From the NCBI RefSeq assembly GCF_000002995.4, contig NW_025062476.1, positions 12,606,501 to 12,670,500 on the forward strand: a DNA stretch of 64,000 nucleotides. Direction: 5' to 3'. The position numbers and the translations under genes are program-made. Numbering within the stretch: the first letter of the stretch is position 1; the number at the start of each line of letters is the position of its first letter. Under the pieces are notes generated by a model, which was given only the letters and a program-made list of their open reading frames with translations, searched no databases and had not been told where the DNA came from. This document shows positions 14,266 to 27,322 of this stretch, in pieces. The stretch is from Brugia malayi. Taxonomy: Eukaryota > Nematoda > Chromadorea > Rhabditida > Onchocercidae.

Positions 14266-16301
14266 CCTTATGTTAAACCTGCAAAATTTTCTCCCAATGT
14301 TCTTGAAAGAATGGAAAGAAATAGACAGAGAAAGAGGCACACAAAGAGAGGGTCTACGTGTAATGGCAACTATGTGTAACTCACTTACACGTTTTCAACG
14401 GCACAAATTTGTTCAGTTTTTTTCCATCAAAGCAATATTTTATACAGTTCTAGTCAATCTTTGCCATCTTTTTGACTTTCTTCTTCTCACTATTCTAAGC
14501 GCCCTTATTAATTCCTATCGTCTCTTCTATTACAGCAACGTTTTTTATTTTACTATTCTAAATTACTGCTGTTAATTCATACAACTTAATGCCTTTCAAA
14601 TTTCTCGATCTCTAGTAATATACAAGAATTCACAAGAATAACCAATAAAACGACATTTCAGGAAAGCAATGGTCCGTCGTTTGCAAGACATGTTGCATTT
14701 TAGCTATGTGCCACGAATAATGAAACGGAATATCTCAAGTCAAATCATTTCTTCATTTCTGCATCGTGAAATTATTAATCCAGGGAATTGTCAACTTTTG
14801 AAATTACTTAAGTCTTTGAATTACTGAGTTACCTAAATTTTCCTCGTAACATTTGGCAAAGTATTGCTATAACTCATATATACAGCAAAAATTTACGTAC
14901 GTAACGTGAAAATCATTTACAAGACAGCTAAGTTAACGGAACATACAATTAAAGCACAAATCGATTGAATTGTTGACGAAAAAAAGCTAAAAAAAAAATT
15001 TGCATACTTTCATTAATATCTATAATAAAATATAACCTTTAAATTCTTTTAGTCTAATTTATATTTGTACTGCTATTGGGTGACATTGAATGTTAGTTCT
15101 CTAATATATCTTTTATATCAGTATTATCAATGAAAATAATCTTAAATTCATCACTTTTTCTACCCATTATCGCTTAACAATCACTAAAATCAGTTTTTAC
15201 ACTCATTACTTAGGTAATATACTATGAATTAATTACACGTATTATATCAGTAATGTCAGTTGAAGTATTATCAGTCTTCCCATCCAGTTATTAGTATCAG
15301 TCTTATCTGATAATATCACTCTTCTTAATCAATTATCAGTTTTGTTACTTATCCTTATGTGATAATACTATGAATTAATTATATGTTTCAAAGAAGAAAA
15401 TGGCATGAAATTATGAGTAACGAGTAAATATTAAGTAATAAATGAGAATGTGTGATAGTAGTATAGCAGAAATGAAATTAAATATTGATTTTTTTTTTTT
15501 TTTTTTTTTTTTGTAGTTTTATGAATGATAATAATTCTGATAACATTTTAATTTTTAACTCTATAAAATAATAAAAATAAACATGAACACAATTCATGTT
15601 TATTTTTATAAAATGTTTAATTTCTTTTTAATTTTTAAATAGACATTCAAAATTTAGTTTTTAAATTGGATTAGGATCTCCATTTTTTTAGCGTGCCAAT
15701 AAATTAATCAAAATTTAATAATTCGATAATAAAGTTTTGTTTTGTTTTGTTTTTTTTTTTTTTTTAAATATTGCCTGGCATTGGATTTTTCTTTAGAATA
15801 TGCGTATGGAAAGTCCTCTTTTTAAGTAAACATACTGATTTCGTTTTTTTTTTTTCTTTTAGTAGTTTCCTTTTTAGTAAAAAACCTCATTTTTTTTCCC
15901 CTCCAATGTGCAATTAAATTTTTTTTAAACTTACATTTTTTTTTTTTTTTTGATCAAATAAATTGATGCATTTAATTATTCCATTTAAATACATACATAC
16001 GTCCAATAGTAATAGTAATAATTAACTGTAACAATAATAATAACAACAATAGCAATAATAATGATAAATAATAATAAGGATAGCAGTAATAACGATTAAT
16101 AATAATAACACTAATAGCAACAATAATGATTAATAATAATAGTAACAACTATAATAATAGCGATAGTAATGATAATAATCAGTGATAATAGTGGCGATAA
16201 TAATTAATAATAGTAGATGATAATGATAATAACAACGGTAATGATAATGATAATAGGAATAATATATTAAAGCAAATGATAATTTCTTCGATAGATTGAT
16301 T
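14266..16301. other. Intergenic with AAT/ATG-type trinucleotide repeat
   Basis: No gene was found. It probably holds the promoter of the BRD8-like gene near 14.3-14.6 kb. About 16005-16265 is an imperfect trinucleotide repeat built from AAT, AAC, AGT and ATG words, ending some 35 bases before the start codon of the next plus-strand gene. An open frame at 14270-14575 (+) is not supported by splice context or a recognisable domain. Confidence 0.5.
16005..16265. repeat. Imperfect (AAT)n-like repeat
   Basis: Long run of AATAAT interrupted by AGT, AAC, GAT and GCA words. It abuts the coding start of the small membrane protein gene at 16302. Confidence 0.8.
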
Positions 16302-16939
16302 ATGGGTGATAAATATGAACTAATTGACCAAAATGATCCTAACCAGTTGATACCAGCAGCACCAAATGCTCCACCAGGATCACCATCTGCTGATACAACA
16401 CCATTACCAGATCCAGAAGCTGAACTATTAAAGAGTGCTGCTACCGATCTTTATACCAAAAAAATGGAATCTGGAAGTATGCTTAATTTTTTCTCCTCTC
16501 TATTAATACTTTACTGTTTTAATGTTATTTCATGACAATGAAAAAAAAAAAAATTGTCAAAAAAAATGAATGGTTTACTGATAACATACCATTTAGTCTA
16601 ACATTTTAAATATTTACATTGTTTACAAAAATAAACAAAAAATAAAAACGAAACTTACATATGACATAATACAATTATGGCCAGTTTTTATTCTTTCGTA
16701 AAGTTTTTATAAGCATATTGAAATTCAAAAAAGAAAAATTATTAAAAAAAGAAAACCAATTTTTCTAACTTATTATTATTATTACTAATATTATTAGTTG
16801 CATTTAAGACGAATTATAAATTTCAGATAAAAAACCAAAAGAGATGACAAAAAAATTAATTATAGTATATGTTGGTGCTATAATGTTAAATATTATTGTA
16901 TTTTGTATTGGTATAGCTATTGGCTACTATGCTTTATAA
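16302..16939 (+). CDS. Small single-pass membrane protein, unknown function
   Basis: Two exons, 16302-16476 and 16827-16939, join in phase 1 with a GTATGC donor and a TTTCAG acceptor and give 95 residues. The N-terminal 60 residues are acidic and proline-rich (PNAPPGSPSADTTPLPDPEAE) and have no signal peptide. A basic patch KKPKEMTKK comes next, then a hydrophobic helix of about 22 residues (IIVYVGAIMLNIIVFCIGIA), and the protein ends three or four residues after it. The layout is that of a tail-anchored protein with its N-terminus in the cytosol, basic residues flanking the helix. I do not recognise the family. The gene structure is convincing because splice sites, phase and topology agree. 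Confidence 0.65.
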
Positions 16940-19158
16940 AAATATAAACAACTTTTGCATAGGTTAATTGTTGAATTTCATATTTGTTTTCGAATAAATT
17001 TAATAGAAAAATTTAATTTTTTATAATATAATTTTAATTTTTTTAATATAATTTTTTATTTTTTTTTTTTGGAAAGAAAAAAATTATTTTAAAATTCAAA
17101 AAATTTCATTAAATTAACCAACAATGGCAATAAAAGATTACGAAAAAATCTTTTCCTTTTTTTTTTTCCTTTAAACTAAATCAGTAAATGAAGTATTATG
17201 ATAGAATTTTAGGCGAAAATTTTTGATCTTATATCAATTTTTATGATTAATTCTATTTTTTCCTCTCTTTTTCTCTTTTTCTTTTTTTTTTTTTTTTTTG
17301 TTTGTTTGTTTATTTATCCTTTTCAATGAAAAATAAGTTTTTTTTTTTTAGTTTTTGTACAAATTAGAATATAAGAAATATTGGCAAAAACAAGAAAAAC
17401 GAACAATGAATATTTCCTCTAATCATATCAAACTTATCAGTGAAATGTATGCATATTTTTATCGATATATTGGTGAAGGATTTTTATAGAAATATAATAT
17501 GTAGTAATAATTTTATCATTGATAATATTTATCATTAATGGTAATGATTTTATCATTAATAATATTTATCAATGATAATTAAATCAACCTATATGTTTTG
17601 AAATGACAATGAAAAGTAATTAAATTTTATCACTAACAAATATTCTACTTACATTAAAATTTAATTGAAATAACAGAACTAATAATGTATCACTTAAATA
17701 TAACTTAAAATATAAGCAAAAAGAATGAAATTGAAAAATGATATGTAAATAAATGAATGAGTATAAAGTTATTAATGAATGAGATAAATTAATTGATCCT
17801 CGAAAATAATAATTTAAAAATTAAACTAAGCTAAGCTGAAAAAAAAAATCACTTCTATTAAATGTTGATACTATTTTTGATCAAAGTTTAAGTAAGTGAA
17901 ATGAACGTTTTAGTCAATAATTGATTTAATATTTCGTGTAATCATTTGTAAAATTAAGAATTAAAGTAATTAAAGTATTATCAATTAAGCAATATATTGA
18001 AGCAGAAGAAAGTAAATGATAAATAATAAATGCAAGTTTGATATGAATTTTATGATATTTGTTAAATTACAATCAGCTTTATGGGATTTTTGATAATGCT
18101 AATACTCATATTCACTTATAAATAATGTCACATTAATGTCACATTGAATAAGGAAAAAGAAAATGTTGGAAAGATTTTAATATTCCAATATTATAATTTA
18201 AAAAAATAAAAGGACAAAAGGCTCCAAATTTTATAATTTTTTAAGCTAATTAATTAATTCAGAAATGAAATTTTATAGACTAAAAATTTTGTAATAATAC
18301 TTATGCATTTGATCATTTTGTATTCTCAAAATAATAAACAAAATGAAAACATACGATTAGATTATGGTTTAAAAACAAGTATGTTTTAATTAAATTAAAT
18401 ATTTACTCTCAGCAAATTATGTTAGCAATGTTTTTTTGACATCGCTAAAATATTTTGTAGTGACGAATTCAAACTTGGGTCAATTGATTTAATCATAAGG
18501 AAACTTGATTTAATATTTATTTCCTGATTAAAATGAAATTCATAATTTTTCATTTATTGATATGATTAATTTAATAGTGTTTACGATGCTTAATTATTAA
18601 TGACACATAATTTAGAATATTTTAAAATAATACTTAGAAAATGAAATTCTTAATTCTATTAATAAAATTTGTTATTTTTTCCCCAAATTGTTAATTAATT
18701 TTCTTAATTACCGTTAAGTAATTTAATGCTTTTATCAATTGAAATTTGTTATTTTTCGATAAATGCTTATGTGGAAATTATTGTTAATTAATTAGTAACC
18801 GACTTAATTAAAACTTCTAAAAATGAAATAATAATAATTTAAAATAAAATTTAACTTGAAATGATTAAGCTGGAATAATCTAAGTTCCAAAAAAAAAAAG
18901 TGGATTTGGCCAAAATATTATTGCTTGGCCTAGGATTGTTCAAGTAATGAATGAAATAATGAGAATTTAGTATAAAAATTCAACTTGGAATGATTAATTA
19001 AATAATCCAAAAAATGAAATTCAAAAAAAAAAAAGGAAAAAAAAAATTAAATTTGATCAAAATATTATTGCTTTGCCTTAGAAACATTGAAATATAATAA
19101 ATGAATTAATTATATATCAGCCTGAAATCATTTTATTTATTTATTTTATTTTTTAAAT
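16940..19158. other. Intergenic, no gene seen
   Basis: AT-rich sequence with scattered homopolymers. A stretch at 17350-17450 (+) following TTTTTTTAG has a short open frame but no donor or partner exon. I see no RNA gene or repeat of note. Confidence 0.5.
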
Positions 19159-20277
19159 TTAATTCTTCTTTATTTGTTGACCATGAATATTTTTAGCACC
19201 GTCTCGCAGCAATTCAATTTCATCCTTTGCGCCAACATTTACTTTTGGCGCTGTTATCTAAGCAAAAAAAAAAAAAAAATTTTTTTTCGCTATTAAAACA
19301 AAAACATTTGAAAATAAAAATTTTTTTTTTAAAATTTTTTTTTCAAAGTCTTTAAATTAAAAATAACAACAAGAAATATATGTAATGAATTATTTTTATG
19401 ACAAAAAATGTAGCAAATTAAGAATGACTTTTTTTAATGAAAATTCAAAAAAAAAAGTTTTTTTGAATTTTAAATTTATAATTTTTAATTTCTTAGTTTC
19501 TATTAAACATATTTTGGGAGAATAAAAAACAATCAAATGATTCCCTTTTTTTTTTAAAGAAATATTTTATATTTTATAATATGTTATTAACAAAATAAAT
19601 ATATCCTTAACCGATGCTTATTTATGGTACCAAACAAAATTTCAATGACTTTATTTAGCGAATTTAAAAAAAAAAAAGTAAAAAATAAAACATAATGGTA
19701 TTGAATGGATAATCTATTACTAATTGAATTTTGTTTTTAAAAGAAATAAAAATAGTATTGAGGAGAAAATCTATTACTAATTAAATTTTATTTTTAAAAA
19801 AAAAATAAGAATAGTAAAGCAAATTAACCACTACCTAAACAAATGATTTAAAATTATTATAAAATTCATTTATTTATTTAATGTTATTATAAAATTCATT
19901 TATTATTTAAAATTGTTATAAAATTCATTTGTTTTTTTTTTTTTTTTTTGTTTTTTGATGAATAACCACTCTTTATAATTTGTCAAATGCAAATTAATTC
20001 ATTAAAATATTGCTAACATTCTATCAAAATATATTAATTAATAAAATAATTAATATTAAATATAGTTTTTCTCTTTTTTTAGTATACTATAAAATAAAAA
20101 CTTTCTCAATAATTATTAAAAAAATTTTTTTTAATGAAATTAAATTAAATTAAATACCGATGAAGGTGATGGTGGTGGACATGTTGGTAATTGATTTTCT
20201 ACTTTATCTTCTGCAATTATTTTTACATGAGCTTGATGGCTACTACCATGCGACAAAATTCCTTTCTTCTGCGACAT
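19159..20277 (-). CDS. Small hydrophilic protein, unknown function
   Basis: Two exons, 20277-20158 and 19257-19159, join in phase 0 (donor GTATTT, acceptor GCTTAG) and give 72 residues. The product starts MSQKKGILSHGSSHQAHVK, has a proline/serine stretch PPPSPSS at the splice junction, and ends with a charged segment (VGAKDEIELLRDGAKN) and a basic tail. It has no signal peptide or membrane segment. I do not recognise a domain. Codon use and clean splice sites argue that it is real, but with only 72 residues this is not certain. Confidence 0.55.
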
Positions 20278-21029
20278 TCTATAAAATTTATTTTTTATTA
20301 TTTTATTATTCTAAAAAAATTTTTTGCATTATTAAATTTTACGTGAATTATATTTTTTCTACACTGTTTTTTCAATCTATCATATATTTTACTTTTTTTT
20401 TTTTTCAAATTTTAACAAATTTAGTGATTTAACTTAACTAGCAAATAGACTTAAATATTAATTAGGTAACTAACTGGTATTAAGTAATTAATTATTAAAT
20501 AAATAATTATAGTTAATTAGATAGCTAATTAATTAGATAACTTAAAAAAGAAGCAATTAGATAACTTAAATAGTAGCAATTAGTTTAAGTAATAAATTAT
20601 ATTAGATTCAAATTAACTTTATTAGTAAGTTTGTTTTGAAAATTTTTAGTACATTTTAGCATAATATTAAGTAATTTATTTGCATCTACTTTAATTTTAA
20701 TTTTTCAACTATTTTCAACTCATTCAATACTTATCAATTTACTCTTTTTATTTGAACCTTATATGTTTACCATCCTCAAATTCACAAATTAATAAATTAA
20801 AAAAAAGAACGAACGAAATATTTGAATTAAATTTTAATATAATCGTTGAATGATCAGGTTAAAGGCAACAAATATTAATAAAATTAATTAAATTAACTTT
20901 ATTTATGGCATTAATAAATTTTTGAGAAAGTAGAAAATGAAACCTATCAGTCTGTTATACTTTTATGCAAAATGATTTAATACTAATTTCATTTGCTAAA
21001 AAAATAATTTTGATATGCAAAATAATTTC

Positions 21030-21071
<42 letters not shown>

Positions 21072-21213
21072 TCACATTAGTCAATAAAATATAAAATTAA
21101 AATTAAATTTTCATTTCTAATACGATAACTATTTAAAATGGATAATATTAATTATTTAAGTATATTTACAAATTTCATTCATAGAATACGGTGACATTAA
21201 GTATATTTCATTA
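20278..21213. other. Divergent intergenic region
   Basis: This lies between two divergently transcribed genes and presumably carries both promoters. It contains a (CT)n tract at about 21038-21070 and otherwise AT-rich sequence. Confidence 0.5.
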
Positions 21214-24200
21214 ATGTATCATTGTAAGGAGAGAAGACGATCTGAATCAGATTCAGTAAGACGAAAGTATGATTATAATTATCATTATTATCAATTATGT
21301 TATCATTAATTCATTTTATCATTAATTAAACTTTGATTAATTACATTATTATCATTGAGTATTGATTATCATTATCAGTAGTTACTACTTTTTTATGTTC
21401 ATTTATTTTCCACAATTACATAAATAAATGATTTTTTTTATGATAAAAAAACAAAGACGATTTACTGATAACATTCGTATCATTTATCAATTATGCTAAT
21501 AAAAGCAATGAAAATATTAGCTAATCTAATTTAGTGGTTATGAGCCAATAGCGCAATTTGATAGTTCACAAATACCGCCAGATTATTTGGTACATGAAGC
21601 ACATGATGGACGATTGGTATGATAAAATTTTTAATTTATTTTAAAATTATTTCAAATAAAACAATCAAATATTGATAAAAATTAACAAATGCATTTTAAA
21701 TTTTCAAAATAATTTATTTAAATTGTTTTAATTTAATTTTTATTTTTTTTTTACGATTCATTTTTGATTTATTTTTTCATTCCTTTCTTCGTTTTTTACT
21801 CTAATTTTTTCTTATGGATTTTTTGCGTTAATAATATTCAAATTTTAAATTTAATTAATTATAATCGAAATATCAATTTTAGCGATAAACAAATTATTAT
21901 TCATCTTCATTATCTGTAATTAAAATTTTTTAATTTCACTTTTTTATTTACAGATAAGTGATAGTTATGAAATTGAATGGCCAAAGCGCCCACAATTTGG
22001 TCAATATGCGGAAGAAAGCAGTGTAGCAAAAAATTTAATTAGCAAATTATTAAAAATTTAATTAGCAAATTATTAACAAATTATTTATACAATTTTTTAA
22101 CAATTTTTTTTTTTTTTTTATAATTACCAAATTAATTTTTTATGGTTCTCTTAGGTTAATAATATTAAAATTTTTAATTTAATTTAATTAATCACAATTG
22201 AAATATCAATTTTAGTAGTAATCAAATTATTATTCATTTTCATTACCTGTAATTAAAAATTACTAAATGCAAATTTTTATAGTAGATAAAAAATGTTTCA
22301 TGCTTTAAAATATTGAATAAAATAACTTTTTATAACTTTTTTTTTGTTTTTTGAAAATTATTTAACAATTTAATTACACTTTAAAAAAAAAAATACATTT
22401 TAAGTTAAAAAATTTTTACAGGAAAAGCTTTCATCACCGTATATTAAACAAACTAATAAGTATGATTATGGATCAAATGAAACGACAGCATACAGGTATG
22501 TTAATTAATTAAATTAATTAGTAACAAAAGAATAGATAAATGACAATTTTATAAAATTAGCAATAAATATTAATAAATGATTACTTCTAATTCTAATAAA
22601 CAATAATAAATATTCAATTATTAAGTTAATAAGTATTATATTATTATTTTTCTTTTCTTTATGCATTAAATATCCAATAAACATTGATTACTAACTATTG
22701 TATTATTATTTTTTCATATATTAAATAACAATTAATGAATTTAAATTAAAGTACAAAGAAAAAAAAATCAAACAAAAGAAAAAAAAAGAAAGGAAATGTA
22801 ATAAATATTTGATTGAAATAATATTTACAATTATATTAATTAATTACTTAATTAATTAATTAGTATAAGTTTTTTTTTTTTTTTTGTCGAGGAACAAAGG
22901 ACATCATCGAAAGACAAAAGGTCATATGCATAATTATTCAATTGAAAAGGTCAGATATGAAATTTAATTTTTGTCATTTTTAAAAATTTAAATTTGAAAC
23001 AATCAAAAATGTTGGATAAATTAGCATATATATTCATATAAGTATGATTTATTACTTCGATTAATGCACTTTTTTTAAACATCTTATTTTAGAATGAAAC
23101 TGTTTTTTTTTTTTTTTTAAATTTATTAATTTATGTTTTTTTTTTTTTGTTAATAAATTATTTTAAAAGGAAATAATAATCGTAGTAATTAATTTAATAA
23201 ATATATTTTTTTAATCATTTATTATTAGACAACGATTAATGAAGCAAAAAATGATGATGATGATAATCATTTTTTTGTTGGTAAGTAAATTTTTTTTTTG
23301 AAGTTTAATAAAATTTTTTTGTAATAAAAATAAAAAAAAAAATTTTTTTTTTGTAATAAAATAAAAATACAATGTTTACATCTCTTTTTTTTTTTTTTTT
23401 TTTTGAAATTATTTAAAATCTATTTATTATAAATAAACATTAAATATGATAATTTTTTATTTAAATTATTACTTTATTCTCTATTAATTAATTATTAAAA
23501 AAAATATATTTATATTAAAATTTCATTATTTCAATCGATAGTCTTAAGAGTTCATTCAAATTATATACAAAGAATTTATCAAAATCTTTGTTACTTATGT
23601 TTTTTCTCAATTATTTTTAAAATTCTTTCTTAAAATATCCTAAAATAATTTACTAATTAAAATAATCTACCAATTAGCAATTAATGTTTTTCAAAAAATC
23701 ATCGTTTTTCCATTAATGATTAAATAATTTGCATTTAAAATTTTTGAAAAACAAAAAAAGAAAATAGCATAAAATTCTTTCTTAAAATATTCTACTAATT
23801 AACAATTTTATGTTTTTTAAATTTTATCAATTTTGTTTTGGCAATTTTATTTTTTTTTTTAAAATAATTGTTTATGAAAAAAATAAATGAAATAAAATAT
23901 TAATTTATTATTTATTTTTTTTTAGCATTCTCACCATTTCTTCACTAATTGATTATTAGCTTAGATTATATTATTTTCCAAACTTCTTTAATTCTAAATT
24001 CACATGAAATTCATTAGAATTGAAAAAAAAAAAAGGAAAAAAAATTCCGATAAAATACTTTTTGTTTTTTTTCATTTAGTTAATTATATTTAAATTTATC
24101 TCAAAAATTATTATACTTAAATTTTTAGCTTTATTTTTATATTTATTTCTTAAAAAAAAAAATATTTTAATATTTAGTTTTTTTTAATAAGGTTTGATAA

Positions 24201-25451
24201 ACAAAAAAGAAAACTAATTAAATTTAAATTCAAAATTAAAAATTTTATTTGTTAATCAGTGAGCAATAATAAATTTTTGTAATAATAGCATCAAATGAAG
24301 AAGTTTTTTTTAATTAAATTTATAATAAATAATTTAATTTAAATTTCTCTACTACAAGCTAATTTTTTAGTCCTAATTAAAATACGCAAAATTAAGACCT
24401 GAAATTAAAACCTTTTAATCTAAAATCAGAAATTAATTGAGGTGCACAAACAATTCATACAGTATCAAAATTACTTCGACAAAATGATTTTCGTCTTTAT
24501 TATCAAATTCCATCCTCAAAACAAAATGCAATTCCAATTCATATACCACTTTGTTTAGCATATATGAGCACTGCTGGCAAGGTAATTAATTAATTAATTA
24601 AATAATTAATTACTATTTTCTGTTGTAAAAAATTTTAATTAGTGATAATAAAAAAATTAAATTTAAAACTAAATTAAATTTTGCTAATTCAAAATATTAT
24701 TGTGAAAATAATTTCAAATAGAATTCCAAAATTTAAAAAAAATGACAACTAACTGAATTTTAAACTAGCAATTGAAAACTTAAATTATAAAAAATTAAAA
24801 AAAAAATAATAAATTTTAGATCATTCATTATTAAAAATAATTTCAAATAGAATTCTAAGATAAAAAAATCAAAAAAAAAAAAAATATTTAATAAAATATT
24901 TTTCATTCTTTTCTAAACTAAACAAATAAATTTTAGAAATTTCATTATTAAAAATAATCTTTAATAGAATTATAAAATTAAAAAAAAAAAAAAAAAAAGA
25001 GAGAGAAACAATAAATTTAATTTTTTTTTTTTATCTTTTCTAAACTAGACGAATAAATTTCTAAATTTATCATTATTGAAAATAATTTTAAATACAATTA
25101 TATGCAAAAAAAGAAAATTGATAATCAATAAAATTTAATTCTTTCATTATCGAAAATATTTTTAAAATTAGAAATGAAAACAAATTAAATATTTTTCATT
25201 CTTTTTCTAAATTTTAAATAAATAAATTTTGATAGATTTATCATTTTCCAATTGCTTGTACAATTGATGATAACACTGGTAGAAAGTCTTGGCGTGTATT
25301 ATACGGTGACTCGAGACCATCAACATTTGCAACCTTATCAGCTTTAGTAAAATATCATAAAATTTATTCATATATGGATCCAAAAACAGGTGCCATTGAT
25401 ACATTTCCGGTTTGGAAAGGTGCTATAATTGATTTTGATGATGCTGATTAA
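21214..25451 (+). CDS. Protein with a degenerate C-terminal SH2-like domain
   Basis: Eight exons, 21214-21266, 21535-21616, 21954-22022, 22422-22495, 22892-22949, 23229-23280, 24442-24581 and 25236-25451, join with consistent phases into 247 residues ending in TAA. The first 110 residues are hydrophilic, with basic patches and tyrosines (PPDYLVHEAH, NKYDYGS). From about 129 the sequence follows an SH2 layout: FFVG (like WYHG), a helix HTVSKLLRQ, the strand DFRLYYQIP where FLVR is expected, then KIYHFPI, and finally PSTFATLSALVKYHK, which matches the SH2 helix B. The phosphotyrosine-binding Arg of FLVR is replaced by Tyr. SH2 domains bind phosphotyrosine; without this Arg the domain may bind something else. 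The third exon's donor (GTAGCA) is the weakest junction. Gene model good, SH2 call moderate. Confidence 0.65.
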
Positions 25452-25770
25452 AATGATAATAATTGATATGATATGATAAATATTGATTAAATAAATATTA
25501 AAAAAAAAAATGATAATAAGTAATAGATATGACAAATATTGATTAATTAGATATTAAAAACAGTGATAAAAAATAATATATGTGATAAATATTGATTAAA
25601 TAAATACTAGAAATAATGATAATAATTAATATGATATGATAAATATTGATTAAATAAATACTAGAAATAATGATAATAATTAATATGATATGATAAATAT
25701 TGATTAAATAAATACTAGAAATAATGATAATAATTAATATGATATGATAAATATTGATTAAATAAATATT
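25452..25770. repeat. 54-bp tandem repeat beginning at a stop codon
   Basis: Copies containing GATATGATAAATATTGATTA are spaced 54 bp apart (CTAG landmarks near 25607, 25661 and 25715), with diverged copies back to the TAA of the SH2-like gene. The array would form its 3' UTR. Confidence 0.85.
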
Positions 25771-26925
25771 AAACAATTTAAAACAAGAAAAAAAAAAAGT
25801 TTTAATCAAAATGAAGTGAAATTGTAATAAATAAAAAGTGATGAATAAACCATTTTTATCATTTTTTTTTCCTAATTCAATTATCATTTTTTAACTGATT
25901 AAATTCGCTATTTTTACTATTTTTCTTTTTCTTTTTTGTTTAATTGTTTATTTATTTATTTTTTTTAAATAAATGAATAAACAAAAAAAGTTTGGGAAGG
26001 TGCTATAAAAACTGATTTTGGTGATTAAAATGATAATGCATATACATCTGTGCTGATAAAAATATGATAAATACTGATTAAATTGATTAATTAATTAAAT
26101 CATTTTTATCATTATTTTACGAATCGAATTAACATTTTTAACTGAATGCAAATTAAATTTTCAAAAAATTTTACCACAATTTTTTTTTTTACCATTTATA
26201 GCAAATTTTTTTTTCTTTCTTACTTTTTCTTTGATTAATTTTTTTGTTCCAAATCAATTTTGAAATAAAAATTTCTCTTTCCCTTTTTTGCTAGTTATTA
26301 TGAAAAAATAACAATGGCTTTCAAAAAATTAAAAAAAAAAAATGTACAAATGTTTTAATTTGAAAAAAAAAAAAGATAATTCATAATTTAATGCTTTAAA
26401 GCTACAAATATTTAAAAGCATTTTTAAATTCTAAATTTAAATTTTAATAAGAAAAAAAAGTTTTAGAAAGACTTTTTTTTTTCACAACTTTTATTAATAG
26501 TAAAAATTTTTTGATAATAAATCTAAAGAAAAAAAATCCTTTTTTATTAAAAAATCAAAAAATTTTTCAGTGTTATTCTTCCACCTCAAAAACAGAAAAG
26601 AAAAAAAAGAAAAAAAAAAAACAAAACAAAACACAAAAAATTTTTTCTTTCTTTTTTAAATTATCTTACATAGTTTTAAGCCAAATTTTAAAAGTTAACA
26701 TTGTTGTTTACTGATATGATAAATTACACAAAAGTTCCTTTTTGTGAAACATTTTGATTTTTTTTAAAAAAAAAAGAAATTTTTTTTTCTAAATTCTTTC
26801 CAATCATGATAAATTACATTAGTGTTACTTACTTACTTACTTACTTTAAGACTAATATTGCACTGATTAGAATCATTCAAAATTTGGTGCTTCATTCTCA
26901 TTTTCTTTCCTCTTTTCTTCATCTT

Positions 26926-27235
26926 TTCTTATTGAATAACTGATAATGATAATAATATCATTTCTTCTCTCTTATTGAATAACTGATAATGATAATAATA
27001 TCATTTCTTCTCTCTTATTGAATAACTGATAATGATAATAATATCATTTCTTCTCTCTTATTGAATAACTGATAATGATAATAATATCATTTCTTCTCTC
27101 TTATTGAATAACTGATAATGATAATAATATCATTTCTTCTCTCTTATTGAATAACTGATAATGATAATAATATCACTTCTTCTCTCTTATTGAATTACTG
27201 ATAATGATAATAATATCATTTCCTCTCTATTGTAT
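26926..27235. repeat. 43-bp minisatellite, about 7 copies
   Basis: The phrase TTATTGAATAACTGATAATG recurs every 43 bp with almost no divergence. The last two copies carry substitutions or a shortened end. Confidence 0.9.
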
Positions 27236-27239
27236 AACA

Positions 27240-27260
27240 ACCGATAATAATAATAATAAC

Positions 27261-27321
<61 letters not shown>

Positions 27322-27322
27322 T
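27240..27322. repeat. (AAT)n microsatellite
   Basis: About 26 near-perfect AAT units follow directly after the 43-bp array. It is open in several frames on both strands, giving spurious poly-Asn and poly-Ile frames. Confidence 0.95.

Noticed and set aside
14270..14575. 101-codon open frame on plus
   Set aside because: It overlaps the first exon and promoter side of the BRD8-like gene, has no domain and no splice partner, and has a composition like noise.
25543..25887. 114-codon hydrophobic open frame on minus
   Set aside because: It is produced by the 54-bp repeat read in reverse, giving a repeated peptide with no other support.
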